Assembly: GCA_022841525.1 (NCBI GenBank)
Contig: JALHRI010000001.1
Span: forward strand, 3,916 to 65,194
Reading direction: 5' to 3'
Source: Alphaproteobacteria bacterium
Lineage (GTDB): Bacteria; Pseudomonadota; Alphaproteobacteria; Rickettsiales; UBA3002
Length of the DNA: 61,279 nucleotides
The notes under the pieces were generated by a model. It saw only the letters and a list, made by a program, of their open reading frames with translations. It searched no databases and was not told the DNA's origin. Each line of letters begins with the position of its first letter. Position 1 is the stretch's first letter. Positions 6,236 through 15,763 of this stretch are shown here, piece after piece. Position numbers and translations under genes: made by a program.

Positions 6236-8638
6236 ATGATGTGGATTTATTTTTCCGTAACCATGGCGCTTGCCAGCTTAGCTGGTTGCCACCTGGTTAA
6301 CTGGCTGCCATGGACTGAGCAAGCAAAACGCAGCCGTATCGATGTTGCTGCGGGCATCGCGGCAGCTCCTTTTCTAGTAGGGATTGGCGCGGTGATGGCT
6401 TTGAGCGTCTTTCCTGGCGCTACGCATGCTAGCCACATTGCCGTTGTGTTTGCGTGGCTTGGGGTGCTAGGATTTTTGGGGCCATGGGCTCCCAAACGTG
6501 GTGTGGTGGTCAGGGCGCCATCGCCTTTTGATACGTTGGAGAAAATCGCCTTATCTCTGCTGGCATGCATCACACTTGGCTTGCTAATCAATGCGCTGCT
6601 GCTGCCGCTCGCGCAGAATGATGCACTTGAGTATGCAACCGTGGGACGCGAGCTTTTTCATGCGCGTAGCCTCGATATTTATCCGCTACTGAATGCTGAA
6701 ACGAATAGGAGTGGTTTTTATGCTCCGTGGACCCATCCGCCGCTTTATGTATCGCTGATTTATTTTACACATCTATTGCAAGCAGATGCGGATACGCCAG
6801 GCCTAATGCGCCTGATTGCGCCCTGGTGCGCACTCTCATCTGCGCTACTGGTGATGGCGATGGGAAGCGTCATGAATCGACGCACTGGTTTTCTTGCTGC
6901 GCTGCTATTTTTATTTACGCCATTATTTTTCTTTGGTGCGGATGCTGCCTTAATCGATGCCTTACCCGTTCTCGGCTGCAGCCTGATGCTTGCCGTATTA
7001 TTTGGGCTCGAAAAAAAATCTGCGCGTAGCGCAGTCGGGCAGGGGGTGATTATTGGCCTCGCACTTTGGACGCATTCTCAAGCAATTTTACTCGTACCGT
7101 TAATGCTTGCGGGCATCGCACTCAATCATGGACTTAAACACTGGCGAAAGATTAGTCTGCAGGGGGCGATCATGCTTGTCACTGCGCTTCTCATCGCCTG
7201 CGCACCGTATCTGCGTAATCTGGATATTTTTGGTGCGCTGATTAGCGATACGCCACAAATTTTTGCCATCGATTCACTGCACTGGAAAGATTATTTTGCC
7301 TATAATCGCGGCATCGTCAGTCTCAGTGCTAAAATACAATATGGGCTCTTCAAAGGCCTGTTTGCGCTGGAAGCCTACGGCGTAATCTTCTGGCTGATGC
7401 TGGCAGGCATTATCTACTATTTCCGTAGTAGTTTAAGTCTTGGCAGGCTTGTTAGCTGCTGGTGGGATAGTGAAAAGATACCTTCGCCACATCTTGTCTA
7501 CCTATGCGTCATCCTCATGCTTATCTATATGCTGGGCGTGCTGGTTTCTATCGCGCTTGATATTGATCTGATGATTCGTAACGAGCGCTATATGATGACC
7601 ATTTTGCCTTTTGCTGCGCTCGTTTCCGCGTGGTTTGTAGAACGTGTTTTTTCAGGATTCGTTTTTGCAAAACGCTCATTTTTGATGCGTTTGATGATAA
7701 TCGTCGCACTCATGATGCCGCTACAATTCGCGCTGATGATGGGCTTCCGCTTTCTAAGCTATGAGATCCGCATCAGTGATATCTGGCAGTCTCATGAAAC
7801 AATTCTACTACGCAACCCGGATTATGCTGCCATTGCCGCTATGCGTGAACATACGCACCAGAACGCTCTTATTCTCTCGCTTAGACCGGCTGACATGTAT
7901 TACGCACAGCGTAAAATGCTAAGTTATCTGGATCCTCGCTTGCTTGGTTTTTACCGTGAGCAGGATGCGCGCAAAGCGCTTAAGATATTGCATGATCTGG
8001 GTGTCACCTATGTGCATGTGCCCAATTATTCTTTTCCTGTATTTTACCACGGCGCTCTGATGCCAATTCTGGCAAGTACAACACTCAGTAAGCTCATAGT
8101 CGATGGTAATGGTCACCAGCTCTATGCCTTACAGAGCGATAAAAAATACCTGCGGCCTATTTCTATTACTAATACGGGTTGGATTCAGGCGCGCGACTGG
8201 ATTATTGGCGGGCGAAAGGGCCTGCTTTCAGTGCGCCTGTATAAAAATCGTTTTGATCTTCGCCAGGTTTCCAGCTCTAAGGTGCCCTTGAATTTATTTC
8301 AGCGTGATTTTTCTACGTCGCTAATTTCCCCTTATATTACATTAACTTCTAAACATCATCTGGCATCTGAGTATCGCCTTGATGCACATCTGAAGGGAGA
8401 GGGAATGGTCGAGCTTTATGTGCAGCAGTTTAATGAAAAGAAAGATTTACTACGCACCAACAGAAAGCGAAGTTTACTGATTGGTGGCATGATCCTTTCC
8501 AAGGAGCGCAAGAATCAATCGAACGAGTTTATACGGCGTTTTCGACTGCATCCGGATACAAAGTTTATCAAAATCACCGCTGAACATTATGGCAATTCGA
8601 ATGTTAAGCTACAGCATTTGTTGCTGTCAGGTAGTTGA
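6236..8638 (+). CDS. GT39/ArnT-like integral membrane glycosyltransferase
   Basis: An 800-residue protein with about a dozen hydrophobic segments over roughly residues 1-510, then a soluble tail of about 290 residues. The loop after the early helices contains LPLAQNDALEYATVGRELF, with the acidic pair expected of the Dx(D/E) motif in polyprenyl-phosphate-dependent GT-C enzymes, and further on PWTHPPLYVSLIY, a PMT_2/ArnT-like signature. Such enzymes move a sugar from a polyprenyl phosphate to an acceptor on the periplasmic side. The neighbouring GT2 could make the polyprenyl-phosphate donor. No strong ribosome-binding site precedes the double ATG (6236 or 6239). The C-terminal tail is long and unassigned; it may be an acceptor-binding domain. 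Confidence 0.7.
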   Translation: MMWIYFSVTMALASLAGCHLVNWLPWTEQAKRSRIDVAAGIAAAPFLVGIGAVMALSVFPGATHASHIAVVFAWLGVLGFLGPWAPKRGVVVRAPSPFDTLEKIALSLLACITLGLLINALLLPLAQNDALEYATVGRELFHARSLDIYPLLNAETNRSGFYAPWTHPPLYVSLIYFTHLLQADADTPGLMRLIAPWCALSSALLVMAMGSVMNRRTGFLAALLFLFTPLFFFGADAALIDALPVLGCSLMLAVLFGLEKKSARSAVGQGVIIGLALWTHSQAILLVPLMLAGIALNHGLKHWRKISLQGAIMLVTALLIACAPYLRNLDIFGALISDTPQIFAIDSLHWKDYFAYNRGIVSLSAKIQYGLFKGLFALEAYGVIFWLMLAGIIYYFRSSLSLGRLVSCWWDSEKIPSPHLVYLCVILMLIYMLGVLVSIALDIDLMIRNERYMMTILPFAALVSAWFVERVFSGFVFAKRSFLMRLMIIVALMMPLQFALMMGFRFLSYEIRISDIWQSHETILLRNPDYAAIAAMREHTHQNALILSLRPADMYYAQRKMLSYLDPRLLGFYREQDARKALKILHDLGVTYVHVPNYSFPVFYHGALMPILASTTLSKLIVDGNGHQLYALQSDKKYLRPISITNTGWIQARDWIIGGRKGLLSVRLYKNRFDLRQVSSSKVPLNLFQRDFSTSLISPYITLTSKHHLASEYRLDAHLKGEGMVELYVQQFNEKKDLLRTNRKRSLLIGGMILSKERKNQSNEFIRRFRLHPDTKFIKITAEHYGNSNVKLQHLLLSGS

Positions 8639-9937
8639 GAAACGATTGCGGATCATGTTCCAGCCTAGCATGCGATAGCTGAACATCAGCAGCAGCAACG
8701 TACCGACCAAATATCCCAGCGAGGTGGCGATGGCAGCGCCTAAAATACCTAGCGTTGGAATCAATAGGAAGCAGCAGGCAACATTGGTGAGGGTGATACT
8801 GGTCGTTTGAAGCGTTTGCAGGAACGGATGGCCGCTTGCAAGGAGCAGATTATCAAACGGGGCAAAGCCGGCAATCATGGTAAAGCAGGAAAGCAAAACC
8901 ATCAGCGACAACATGGCCTCATCGTAGCCTTTTTCCGGTAAAATGTAGGTAATGATTAGCCAGAATGCGGCTAAAATAGCGAGGGAAACTGCGAGTGTTC
9001 CCAGTGTTACGTAGCGCTTCGATTGTCTCAGTAATTGACGGGTGTGTTCATAGTCTTGATCGCGAAGGCTTGCCACAATCACCGGATTAAAATTCACGCG
9101 CAGGATCGCTAAAATATGCTGCACGCCATCGACCAACATGGCGGCGAAACTATATATGCCAACAGATCGCGGCGAAAGCAGGCTTCCTAAAATCAGGACA
9201 TCAAGGCGCGTGTTCATATCCAGAAAAATGCCGCCGATCGCTGCTTTGCTGCCAAATACCAGATGATGCTTCAGCCACCACATACGCACGCGCAGACCAC
9301 GCAGCGAGCCGATACGCTGCAGATATAAAATAGCGCAGATACTAGTGATCATTTCTGCGGCAAGAAAAGAAAGTGGAGCGTAGTGAAATGGTAGTTCACC
9401 TATGCATACCCATGCAACGCTTGCCAGCACGGCAAGGTAACGAAGGCTTTGCAAGATAGCGAAGGCCTTCATGCGCCGAAGGCCATTAATATGTGCAATC
9501 AGCACTTTGTTAAGCGGAAAAAGCGATAGACCAAGCACCGCGTGATGAATGGAATCAACGATCGCCTTTTCGCTGAACATAAGCTCAAATAGCGGGGTAG
9601 CTACTAGCAATGCGCAGGTGAAAATGCTACCAAGGCAAATGGCCAGTACAATCGCACTGCCCAGCATACTACCGCGCTGAGTGGCATCGTTTTCGTGATA
9701 GGCACTGTAGCGCATGACGGCGTAGTGAATACCCATCACCGCGAATTGCGAGCCTACCAGATAGACAGCGTAAGCGATATTAAAAACCCCTAGCGCACTG
9801 GCATCGCGAAAAACCGCAATCAGGATATTCATCAGAATGCCGGTAACGGCGAGCACCCCAAAACCAACAAACGTCCAGGCGATATCGCGGTTAAGCTTAT
9901 GCGTGAATAATTGTGCGATGAGTTCACGCATCTGCAT
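8627..9937 (-). CDS. Wzx-like polysaccharide flippase (MOP superfamily)
   Basis: About 436 residues with some 12-14 predicted membrane helices spread over the whole length, small polar loops and no large soluble domain, matching Wzx/MurJ-type lipid-linked oligosaccharide flippases. It would turn undecaprenyl-linked repeat units to the periplasmic face. I chose ATG 9937 (MQMRELIAQL) because the frame from 10024 would overlap the preceding GT2 by 100 bases; ATG 9931 is equally possible. The start overlaps the GT2 stop. Its 3' end overlaps the convergent GT39-like gene by 12 bases. Sequence alone does not show the substrate. Confidence 0.75.
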   Translation of the reverse strand: MQMRELIAQLFTHKLNRDIAWTFVGFGVLAVTGILMNILIAVFRDASALGVFNIAYAVYLVGSQFAVMGIHYAVMRYSAYHENDATQRGSMLGSAIVLAICLGSIFTCALLVATPLFELMFSEKAIVDSIHHAVLGLSLFPLNKVLIAHINGLRRMKAFAILQSLRYLAVLASVAWVCIGELPFHYAPLSFLAAEMITSICAILYLQRIGSLRGLRVRMWWLKHHLVFGSKAAIGGIFLDMNTRLDVLILGSLLSPRSVGIYSFAAMLVDGVQHILAILRVNFNPVIVASLRDQDYEHTRQLLRQSKRYVTLGTLAVSLAILAAFWLIITYILPEKGYDEAMLSLMVLLSCFTMIAGFAPFDNLLLASGHPFLQTLQTTSITLTNVACCFLLIPTLGILGAAIATSLGYLVGTLLLLMFSYRMLGWNMIRNRFSTT

Positions 9938-10931
9938 GAGTAATCTTCGGGGAGCGCACAATATCGCGGTTTTGCATCGGTGGATTGAGGTGCTTGTTTT
10001 CTTCGTAGTCAAACCACATCGCAAAAAAGAAGGAATTAAATGCCAGCGAGAACGTGAACAACCAGCTTAAAAACGTGATTTCGGGCACATTGCCTTGATC
10101 AACCCATAGCCACAGCAAGCGCGTCATCATGAGGATGTTGAGCGCAAACATGGCCAGCCCAAAGCTGTAGAAAAAGACCAGCGGATGAAAATTGCGAATG
10201 ATATATTTTTCTTTTAAGCGCCAGAAAAACAGCCTCACCAGAAGCGCGCCAATCGTAAAAATCACTTTGCGTACTTTGATGCCTGACTTTTCGCCCACGC
10301 CGTAAACCGGCTCCACAGGCACATCCAGCACGCGCATATTCTCCACATTAAGGCGCACCAGCAAATCGTTCGGCTGGCCGTAACGTTTATACATACGCTG
10401 CCAGTCAATGGCTTTAAGCGCGCGGGCATTGATCGCAGTGTAGCCAGTTTGCGAATCCGCGACATGCCAATAGCCGGAGGCAATTTTCGTAAGCAGCGAC
10501 AGCGCTGCATTACCAAAAAAGCGAATTTTCGGAATTTTCTGGTACGCCTCACCGGTCACCAGGCGGTTGCCCTTGGTGTAGTCCGCTAGATTATCCACCA
10601 CCGGATCAAGCAGTGCAGGCATATCCGCCGGATTCATCTGCGCATCGCCCGCCATGACAACCGCGATATCCATCCCGTGATCGCGGCTATGCATATAGCC
10701 GGTGGCAATTGCGCCGCCGACGCCCTGATTCTCTGCGTGCTCAATGAGCACCAAGCGCGGGGAGCCGTAGAGCGGATGCGCCCTTACAGACTCGGACGTG
10801 CGATCTTTACTGCAGTCATTGACGATGATGATGGTATCGACAAAATCGGGTGCCGTATCAATCACGCGGGTAATCAGCAGCTCTTCATTATAGGCTGGAA
10901 CGACAATGCTGATGGTATGGTTGCGGTACAT
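9924..10931 (-). CDS. GT2 polyprenyl-phosphate glycosyltransferase (DPM1/ArnC-like)
   Basis: A 335-residue GT-A glycosyltransferase. ISIVVPAYNEELLITRVI at the N-terminus is the GT2 nucleotide-binding strand; VVMAGDAQMNPADMP near residue 95 carries the catalytic metal site in GDAQM form; two to three hydrophobic helices close the C-terminus, as in dolichol/undecaprenyl-phosphate sugar transferases. It probably builds a polyprenyl-phosphate sugar in the cytoplasmic leaflet, a donor type used by GT39/ArnT-like enzymes such as the one at 6236. The gene follows the O-antigen polymerase-like gene by about 48 bases on the same strand. The transferred sugar is unknown. Confidence 0.8.
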   Translation of the reverse strand: MYRNHTISIVVPAYNEELLITRVIDTAPDFVDTIIIVNDCSKDRTSESVRAHPLYGSPRLVLIEHAENQGVGGAIATGYMHSRDHGMDIAVVMAGDAQMNPADMPALLDPVVDNLADYTKGNRLVTGEAYQKIPKIRFFGNAALSLLTKIASGYWHVADSQTGYTAINARALKAIDWQRMYKRYGQPNDLLVRLNVENMRVLDVPVEPVYGVGEKSGIKVRKVIFTIGALLVRLFFWRLKEKYIIRNFHPLVFFYSFGLAMFALNILMMTRLLWLWVDQGNVPEITFLSWLFTFSLAFNSFFFAMWFDYEENKHLNPPMQNRDIVRSPKITHADA

Positions 10932-10979
10932 AAAATCTTTCGTTTTTTCGTGAGTATTCTATTAGCACGTCAGCGTGTG

Positions 10980-12188
10980 TCAGCTAGTGCTTTCTTGATA
11001 TTCATAGGGTGGGCGAAACAAAATTGCCAGAATGAAGCCGTAAGCCAGCCACCAATTCATCCACACATTAAAGGCAAACAGCCCCACGCACAAATAGCTA
11101 GTAGCGCACGCAAGCGCCCAGTTACGCCGCAAACCATCAGGAATCTTGCTGAGTTGTGCAAATAAGTGATAGACGAAAATCAGACCCAGTATTAGGCCAA
11201 TAATTCCAAGCTCCAGCACCAATTGCAGCGGGCTTAAATGCGGGTAGAGCGGCGCGCCTTCCAGTCGCATCTCGGTTAAGAAACGCTGCGCCATGGGGAT
11301 TAAATGTGAAGTGCGCATGCCATCGCCCAGCCACCAGCTGCCTTCAAAATTTTGCAGCAAAGAATGCCAGATTAACGTACGGCTTGAGCTATAAGGCCTG
11401 AGTTCACGCGCAAAATCTTCACTTGAAACAGGGTAAAAAACCAGGATGCAGACGAACAGTGCGGCAAGCAACGCAAGCGGCGCTGCGTATTTGACGAGTT
11501 TAGTAAAATGATGCGGTGATAGAAATAATGCTGAAAGCACCGTAGCAGGTACAACCATGCCAACGAGCGCCGAAGCGCTGTATAAATGGGTAAGCAGTGT
11601 GAAAAAAATAACGATGCAACATGCAGCCATGACCGCCGCCCCGTGGCGGTGCAGATAATAAGCTAGCGGCCAGATCAATACGGCCAGTGCGGCCAGTCCA
11701 CGGTTTAAGCGTGATTCCACGAGCTGGAGGTATGGCTCACCCCATATGTCCGCGAGCCATTTCAGCAGTGTGATGGGGGTAAAAATTTCAAGCGTCAGCA
11801 CTGCTAGAATCATCAAGAAAGAACCGGTCAGAAGGCGGTGCATCCGATCAGAGAGATCAGGAAGTTTGATCATGCTAAGCGCTGCGAGGCCGCTCAGTGT
11901 AATGCCGCATAGTTTGAAAAATCCTTCCAGCGACTCTGAGGCCGATACCGACCACGCGCTACTCAGGCCTGCCCAGAGGATGAGTGCGAGCATGCTCAGG
12001 AGTACGGGGCGATGTTGCTGCCAGAACTCGCGCCACATCTGTAGCAGCTTCGCACGCGATGTGCGGATGCAGGCTAGCAGTGCCCACAACGTTAGCAAGG
12101 GTGAGAGGGCTTTTGCGGCAACTACAGCGATCAGCGGCAGTGCGGCAATGCTGCTAAATTTCACAGAGTGACTGAGGCGCTTCATCAT
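10980..12188 (-). CDS. O-antigen polymerase/ligase-like membrane protein (Wzy/WaaL family)
   Basis: A 402-residue protein with about ten to twelve membrane helices and one large periplasmic loop in the C-terminal half, containing ARELRPYSSSRTLIWHSLL followed by WWLGDGMRTSH, close to the R-x(n)-W...G-G pattern of Wzy_C/O-antigen ligase proteins. It either polymerises lipid-linked repeat units or ligates them to an acceptor; these cannot be separated by eye. Its ATG overlaps the stop of the aminotransferase gene (ATGA), so it belongs to the same transcript. It sits between sugar-precursor genes and the GT2/flippase genes, consistent with a Wzx/Wzy-dependent system. Confidence 0.75.
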   Translation of the reverse strand: MMKRLSHSVKFSSIAALPLIAVVAAKALSPLLTLWALLACIRTSRAKLLQMWREFWQQHRPVLLSMLALILWAGLSSAWSVSASESLEGFFKLCGITLSGLAALSMIKLPDLSDRMHRLLTGSFLMILAVLTLEIFTPITLLKWLADIWGEPYLQLVESRLNRGLAALAVLIWPLAYYLHRHGAAVMAACCIVIFFTLLTHLYSASALVGMVVPATVLSALFLSPHHFTKLVKYAAPLALLAALFVCILVFYPVSSEDFARELRPYSSSRTLIWHSLLQNFEGSWWLGDGMRTSHLIPMAQRFLTEMRLEGAPLYPHLSPLQLVLELGIIGLILGLIFVYHLFAQLSKIPDGLRRNWALACATSYLCVGLFAFNVWMNWWLAYGFILAILFRPPYEYQESTS

Positions 12189-13324
12189 ACGCTAAGACAC
12201 TCACGAATCAAAGTGCACACACGCGTGACATCGGCCTTAGTCATTGCCGAGCCTGAGGGCAGGCACAGCCCACGTGCGAAAATATCTTCACTGACTTTAC
12301 CACCAATCATCTGGTAATGCTTGAGTGCGGGTTGTAAATGCATCGGCTTCCATACCGGGCGCGATTCAATGTTGTGCGCTTCTAAAAACTGCCGCAACGC
12401 CTCGGGTGATTTTTTAATGATCGCCGGATCCAGTAGCATCACGCTTAGCCAGTGAGTATGGCGGCCATAGGCCATCTCAGGGGCGAAGGATATGCCTTCA
12501 ATGTCTGCTAGCTCACGCGAATAATGCGCAAAAATTGCACGGCGCGCGGCGACGCGATCTTCAATCACCTCTAGCTGTGCGCATCCAATCGCGGCGACGA
12601 TATTGCTCATCCGGTAATTATAGCCGTAGGTGGAATGTTCGTAGTGCGGCGCCGGATCGCGCGCTTGCTGCGATAGGAAGCGTGCCTGTTCAATCAGCGC
12701 TTCATCATCGCTTGCCAGCATGCCGCCGCCGCTGGAAGTGATGATTTTATTTCCGTTAAACGAAAATGCTGCCGCCGTCGCGCCGCGGCCTGTATGCACG
12801 CCTTGATAGCGGGCACCGACGGATTCTGCCGCATCGATTATGAGCGGTAGATCAAAGCGATCACAGACTTTTTTCAGCGCCTCTATATCGCAGGACTGAC
12901 CATATAAATCGGTAGGTAAAACGGCTTTGGGACGGATGTTTTTTCGCGTTAAGTCAGTCAAGGTTTCTTCCAGTAAATCCGCATCCATGCACCAACTTTC
13001 AGGGTGGGCATCGATGAAAATCGGGGTGGCGTGCTGGTATAAAATGGGCGCGATACTGCCAATAAATGTGAGGCTGGATGCAATCACCACGTCACCTGAG
13101 GTAACACCCAAAAGCCTCAGCGCTAAATGGATGGCGGCAGTGCCGCTGGTGAGCGCGACCGCGTGAGAGAAGCCGGTATAAGCGCAGAAATCAGCCTCAA
13201 ATTTGGCGATCATCGGCCCGGTAGGCGCCACATAGTTACTCGCAAACGCTTCTTCAATATAGCGCAGTTCGTTTCCGCTCATATGCGGCGGCGATAGAAA
13301 TAGGCGTGGCGGTGTGTTCGTCAT
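12185..13324 (-). CDS. DegT/DnrJ/EryC1 aminotransferase, PglE-like
   Basis: A 379-residue PLP enzyme of the sugar aminotransferase family. It begins PPRLFLSPPHMSGNELRYI, has VALTSGTAAIHLALR near residue 57 (cofactor phosphate site) and FSFNGNKIITSSGGGML near 183 with the Schiff-base Lys. The SPPHMSG opening and the neighbouring PglC- and PglD-like genes suggest UDP-4-amino-4,6-dideoxy-GlcNAc formation, that is, the PglE step of bacillosamine synthesis. Start at 13324 gives an ATGA overlap with the preceding sugar-transferase gene; the ATG at 13342 is less likely. The 4,6-dehydratase (PglF) that should supply its substrate is not in this window. Confidence 0.8.
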   Translation of the reverse strand: MTNTPPRLFLSPPHMSGNELRYIEEAFASNYVAPTGPMIAKFEADFCAYTGFSHAVALTSGTAAIHLALRLLGVTSGDVVIASSLTFIGSIAPILYQHATPIFIDAHPESWCMDADLLEETLTDLTRKNIRPKAVLPTDLYGQSCDIEALKKVCDRFDLPLIIDAAESVGARYQGVHTGRGATAAAFSFNGNKIITSSGGGMLASDDEALIEQARFLSQQARDPAPHYEHSTYGYNYRMSNIVAAIGCAQLEVIEDRVAARRAIFAHYSRELADIEGISFAPEMAYGRHTHWLSVMLLDPAIIKKSPEALRQFLEAHNIESRPVWKPMHLQPALKHYQMIGGKVSEDIFARGLCLPSGSAMTKADVTRVCTLIRECLSV

Positions 13325-13917
13325 ACGCTGTGTTTCCTGCATTCATCGAGTCTGGGCATGCTCACGTGGCCTTGCGCCGTGATGCCACGCGGAAATAAAA
13401 CCGCGCGGATGGTTTCAAGCGCAATGCGCAGATCCAGTGCGAGTGAGCCATGGGTCACGTAGTGAATATCGAGTGCGAGGCGATCATCCCAGCTTAGCGC
13501 GTTGCGGCCACGCACTTGCGCCAATCCGGTAATGCCCGGACGTACGCGGTGGCGCGCACGTTCTGCTGGCGTGTAATAGCGTAAATATTCTGGCAGAAGC
13601 GGGCGCGGGCCAATAAACGACATATCGCCGCGTAGAATATTGATAAGCTGCGGCAGCTCATCCAGACTGCTCTGCCGTAGAAAATTGCCTGCACGGGTCA
13701 TGCGTTCAGCGTCGGCGCTGCTGCCTTGTTTCATCGTGCGAAATTTGATGAGCGTAAAGGGTTGCTCGTTAAGGCCGATACGGGTTTGGGTAAAGAAAAT
13801 CGGCGCGCCAAGAAAAATACGCACGATGAGCGCGCTTAGCAGCATCACAGGTGCGCACAGCAGCAAAAGCACTACGGCTGCGGTGAGATCGATGAAACGT
13901 TTGATTGTCAGTGCCAT
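13321..13917 (-). CDS. Monotopic phosphoglycosyl transferase, PglC-like
   Basis: A 198-residue bacterial sugar transferase. The N-terminal hydrophobic re-entrant helix (FIDLTAAVVLLLLCAPVML) is followed by the basic segment FTLIKFRTM, the catalytic Asp-Glu dyad in SSLDELPQLINIL, and IGPRPLLPEY then RVRPGITGLAQVRGRN, all family hallmarks. Its size matches the minimal PglC type without the extra WbaP/WcaJ membrane domain. It moves a phospho-sugar from a UDP-sugar to undecaprenyl phosphate, starting repeat-unit assembly at the cytoplasmic membrane. The divergent acetyltransferase starts 36 bases away, so both probably share one short promoter region. Confidence 0.85.
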   Translation of the reverse strand: MALTIKRFIDLTAAVVLLLLCAPVMLLSALIVRIFLGAPIFFTQTRIGLNEQPFTLIKFRTMKQGSSADAERMTRAGNFLRQSSLDELPQLINILRGDMSFIGPRPLLPEYLRYYTPAERARHRVRPGITGLAQVRGRNALSWDDRLALDIHYVTHGSLALDLRIALETIRAVLFPRGITAQGHVSMPRLDECRKHSV

Positions 13918-13952
13918 GTTTTTTGAGTACGAGGAATCAACGAAGGCTTTTT

Positions 13953-14606
13953 ATGGTAAAAACCACGCAAGTGCAACGAGAGGTTCAGCCCGTGATCATC
14001 ATTGGCGGTGGCGGCCATACCCGCGTGCTGATCGACGTGATGCAGAGTTTGCAGCTTGCAATCGATGGTATTGTCACCCGCGATGAAACGCTGCTTGGCT
14101 CACGCGTGATGGGGGTGAATGTCCGCTGCTTAGAGAAAGATTTTGACGCGCCCTCCACGGAGATCCTGATGGTCAATGGCGTCGGAAATAAAGCGAGTAG
14201 AGGAGATAGCGGGCTTGATGTGCGTGCCGCAGTGACGCAGCGTTACCTGGCGAAAGGGTTTCGTTTTGCAAGCATCCTCAGTCCGCATGCGATTATCAGC
14301 CCACATGCGATTCTCGCGCAGGGGGTGCAGATTTTGCACCGCGCGTTGGTGCAAGCCGGTGCGCATATCGGCGAGGGTGCGATTATCAATAGTGCTGCCG
14401 TTATTGAGCATGATGTGAGCATAGGTGCCAACGTGCATGTGGCACCCGCAGCCGTTATTTGCGGCGGTGCGCGCATTGGCACTCACAGCCATATTGGGGC
14501 TAATGCCACCATACTTCAGGGGGTGAGCATTGGCGAGCGCTGCGTGATCGCGGCTGGAAGCGTGGTGCGTGCAGACCTTGGTGATGGCATCACCCATTTA
14601 GGCTAA
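13953..14606 (+). CDS. NeuD/PglD-like sugar O/N-acyltransferase
   Basis: A 217-residue protein with an N-terminal Rossmann-like nucleotide-sugar domain (VIIIGGGGHTRVLIDVM) and a C-terminal left-handed beta-helix of hexapeptide repeats. In NSAAVIEHDVSIGANVHV the His matches the catalytic base of PglD. The family acetylates the 4-amino group of UDP-4-amino sugars or sialic acid precursors. ATG 13953 was chosen because GAAGG lies about 7 bases upstream and the frame from 13905 would run into the divergent PglC-like gene. With the neighbouring aminotransferase and phosphoglycosyl transferase it fits the diacetylbacillosamine route. It is the only plus-strand gene in this stretch. Confidence 0.8.
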   Translation: MVKTTQVQREVQPVIIIGGGGHTRVLIDVMQSLQLAIDGIVTRDETLLGSRVMGVNVRCLEKDFDAPSTEILMVNGVGNKASRGDSGLDVRAAVTQRYLAKGFRFASILSPHAIISPHAILAQGVQILHRALVQAGAHIGEGAIINSAAVIEHDVSIGANVHVAPAAVICGGARIGTHSHIGANATILQGVSIGERCVIAAGSVVRADLGDGITHLG

Positions 14607-14635
14607 GGCGTAAGTTCGATCGAGCAATAAACTCT

Positions 14636-15763
14636 TTACGCCGCTTTGCTCTGCGAGGTGATCTGCGCCAGCGCATGCACAATACGCTCCTGATCTTCGT
14701 GAGAAAGATAAGGATGCATCGGCAGACTCATCACCTCGTTTGCGGCTGTTTCGGCGTGCTTTAAGCTACCACTCACGCGGCAGAGATTCTTATAGGCCGG
14801 CTGCTCATGCATACATAACGGATAATGTACGGTGGTTGGAATACCGCGCTCGCTCAGTGCGGCCATCACGCGCTCGCGGGCGCTGATACGCACGGTAAAC
14901 TGCGCCCATACACAACTATTTTGTGGCAGTACGTGAATGACACCGACCCCCGGCACTTCGCGAAGTAGCTGTAGATAACGATCACCCAGCGCGATACGCT
15001 GGTTAATTTCCCAGGCAAACTGGGTGAGTTTAGCCAGCACCACGGCACATTGCAGCGTGTCCATGCGTCCGCCCACGCCGATGCGTGTGTGCACATAGCG
15101 CTTTTCTTGGCCGTGTACGCGAATCTCGCGCATGGCTTTAGCGAGCGCGTCGTCGCTCGTGAAAATGGCACCGCCATCGCCATAGCAGCCGAGTGGTTTA
15201 CTGGGGAAAAAACTGGTGCAGCCAATGGTCGACAGCGCGCAGGATTTCTTAGCATTTTGCGTAGCGCCGAAGCTTTGCGCGGCGTCTTCAATCACCGGAA
15301 TATGGCCGTGGGCGGCAGCGATTTCGTTGATTGCTGTCATGTCCGCACACTGACCATACAGTGACACAGGAATGATCGCCTTGGTGCGCGGGCTAATGGC
15401 GGCGGCGAGGGCGCTTGCATCCATGTTGCAGGTGGCAGGATCAATATCGATCAGTACCGGCGCTGCGCCGCACAGCGTAATCACTTCCACCGTTGCGGCA
15501 AAAGTAAAGGGTGTGGTAATCACTTCATCGCCGCAGCCGATATTCAGCGCCAGCAGCGCGATGTAAAGTGCCTCCGTACCAGAGGCAACGGTAATGCAGT
15601 GTTTTGCGCCACTGAAGGCTTCCAGCTTTTCTTCCAGCTCGCGGACTTCTGGCCCCATAATATATTGGCCGTGATCCAGCACTGCCTGCATGCGGCCATT
15701 GATTTCCTCGCGCAGCGCGGCGTACTGCGATTTCAAATCAATAAAGGGAAGGGATGTACTCAT
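14636..15763 (-). CDS. wbpE: DegT/DnrJ/EryC1 aminotransferase, WbpE-like
   Basis: A 375-residue PLP aminotransferase: starts [17 protein letters not shown], has [15 protein letters not shown] (phosphate site) and [18 protein letters not shown] with the PLP-binding Lys. The opening and the run of wbpA-, wbpB- and wbpD-like genes directly upstream point to WbpE, which aminates the 3-keto group of UDP-3-oxo-GlcNAcA. The start at 15763 overlaps the stop of the acetyltransferase by ATGA; the ATG at 15808 would overlap more. It diverges in sequence from the other aminotransferase at 12185, which fits two different sugar positions. Confidence 0.85.
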   Translation of the reverse strand: MSTSLPFIDLKSQYAALREEINGRMQAVLDHGQYIMGPEVRELEEKLEAFSGAKHCITVASGTEALYIALLALNIGCGDEVITTPFTFAATVEVITLCGAAPVLIDIDPATCNMDASALAAAISPRTKAIIPVSLYGQCADMTAINEIAAAHGHIPVIEDAAQSFGATQNAKKSCALSTIGCTSFFPSKPLGCYGDGGAIFTSDDALAKAMREIRVHGQEKRYVHTRIGVGGRMDTLQCAVVLAKLTQFAWEINQRIALGDRYLQLLREVPGVGVIHVLPQNSCVWAQFTVRISARERVMAALSERGIPTTVHYPLCMHEQPAYKNLCRVSGSLKHAETAANEVMSLPMHPYLSHEDQERIVHALAQITSQSKAA

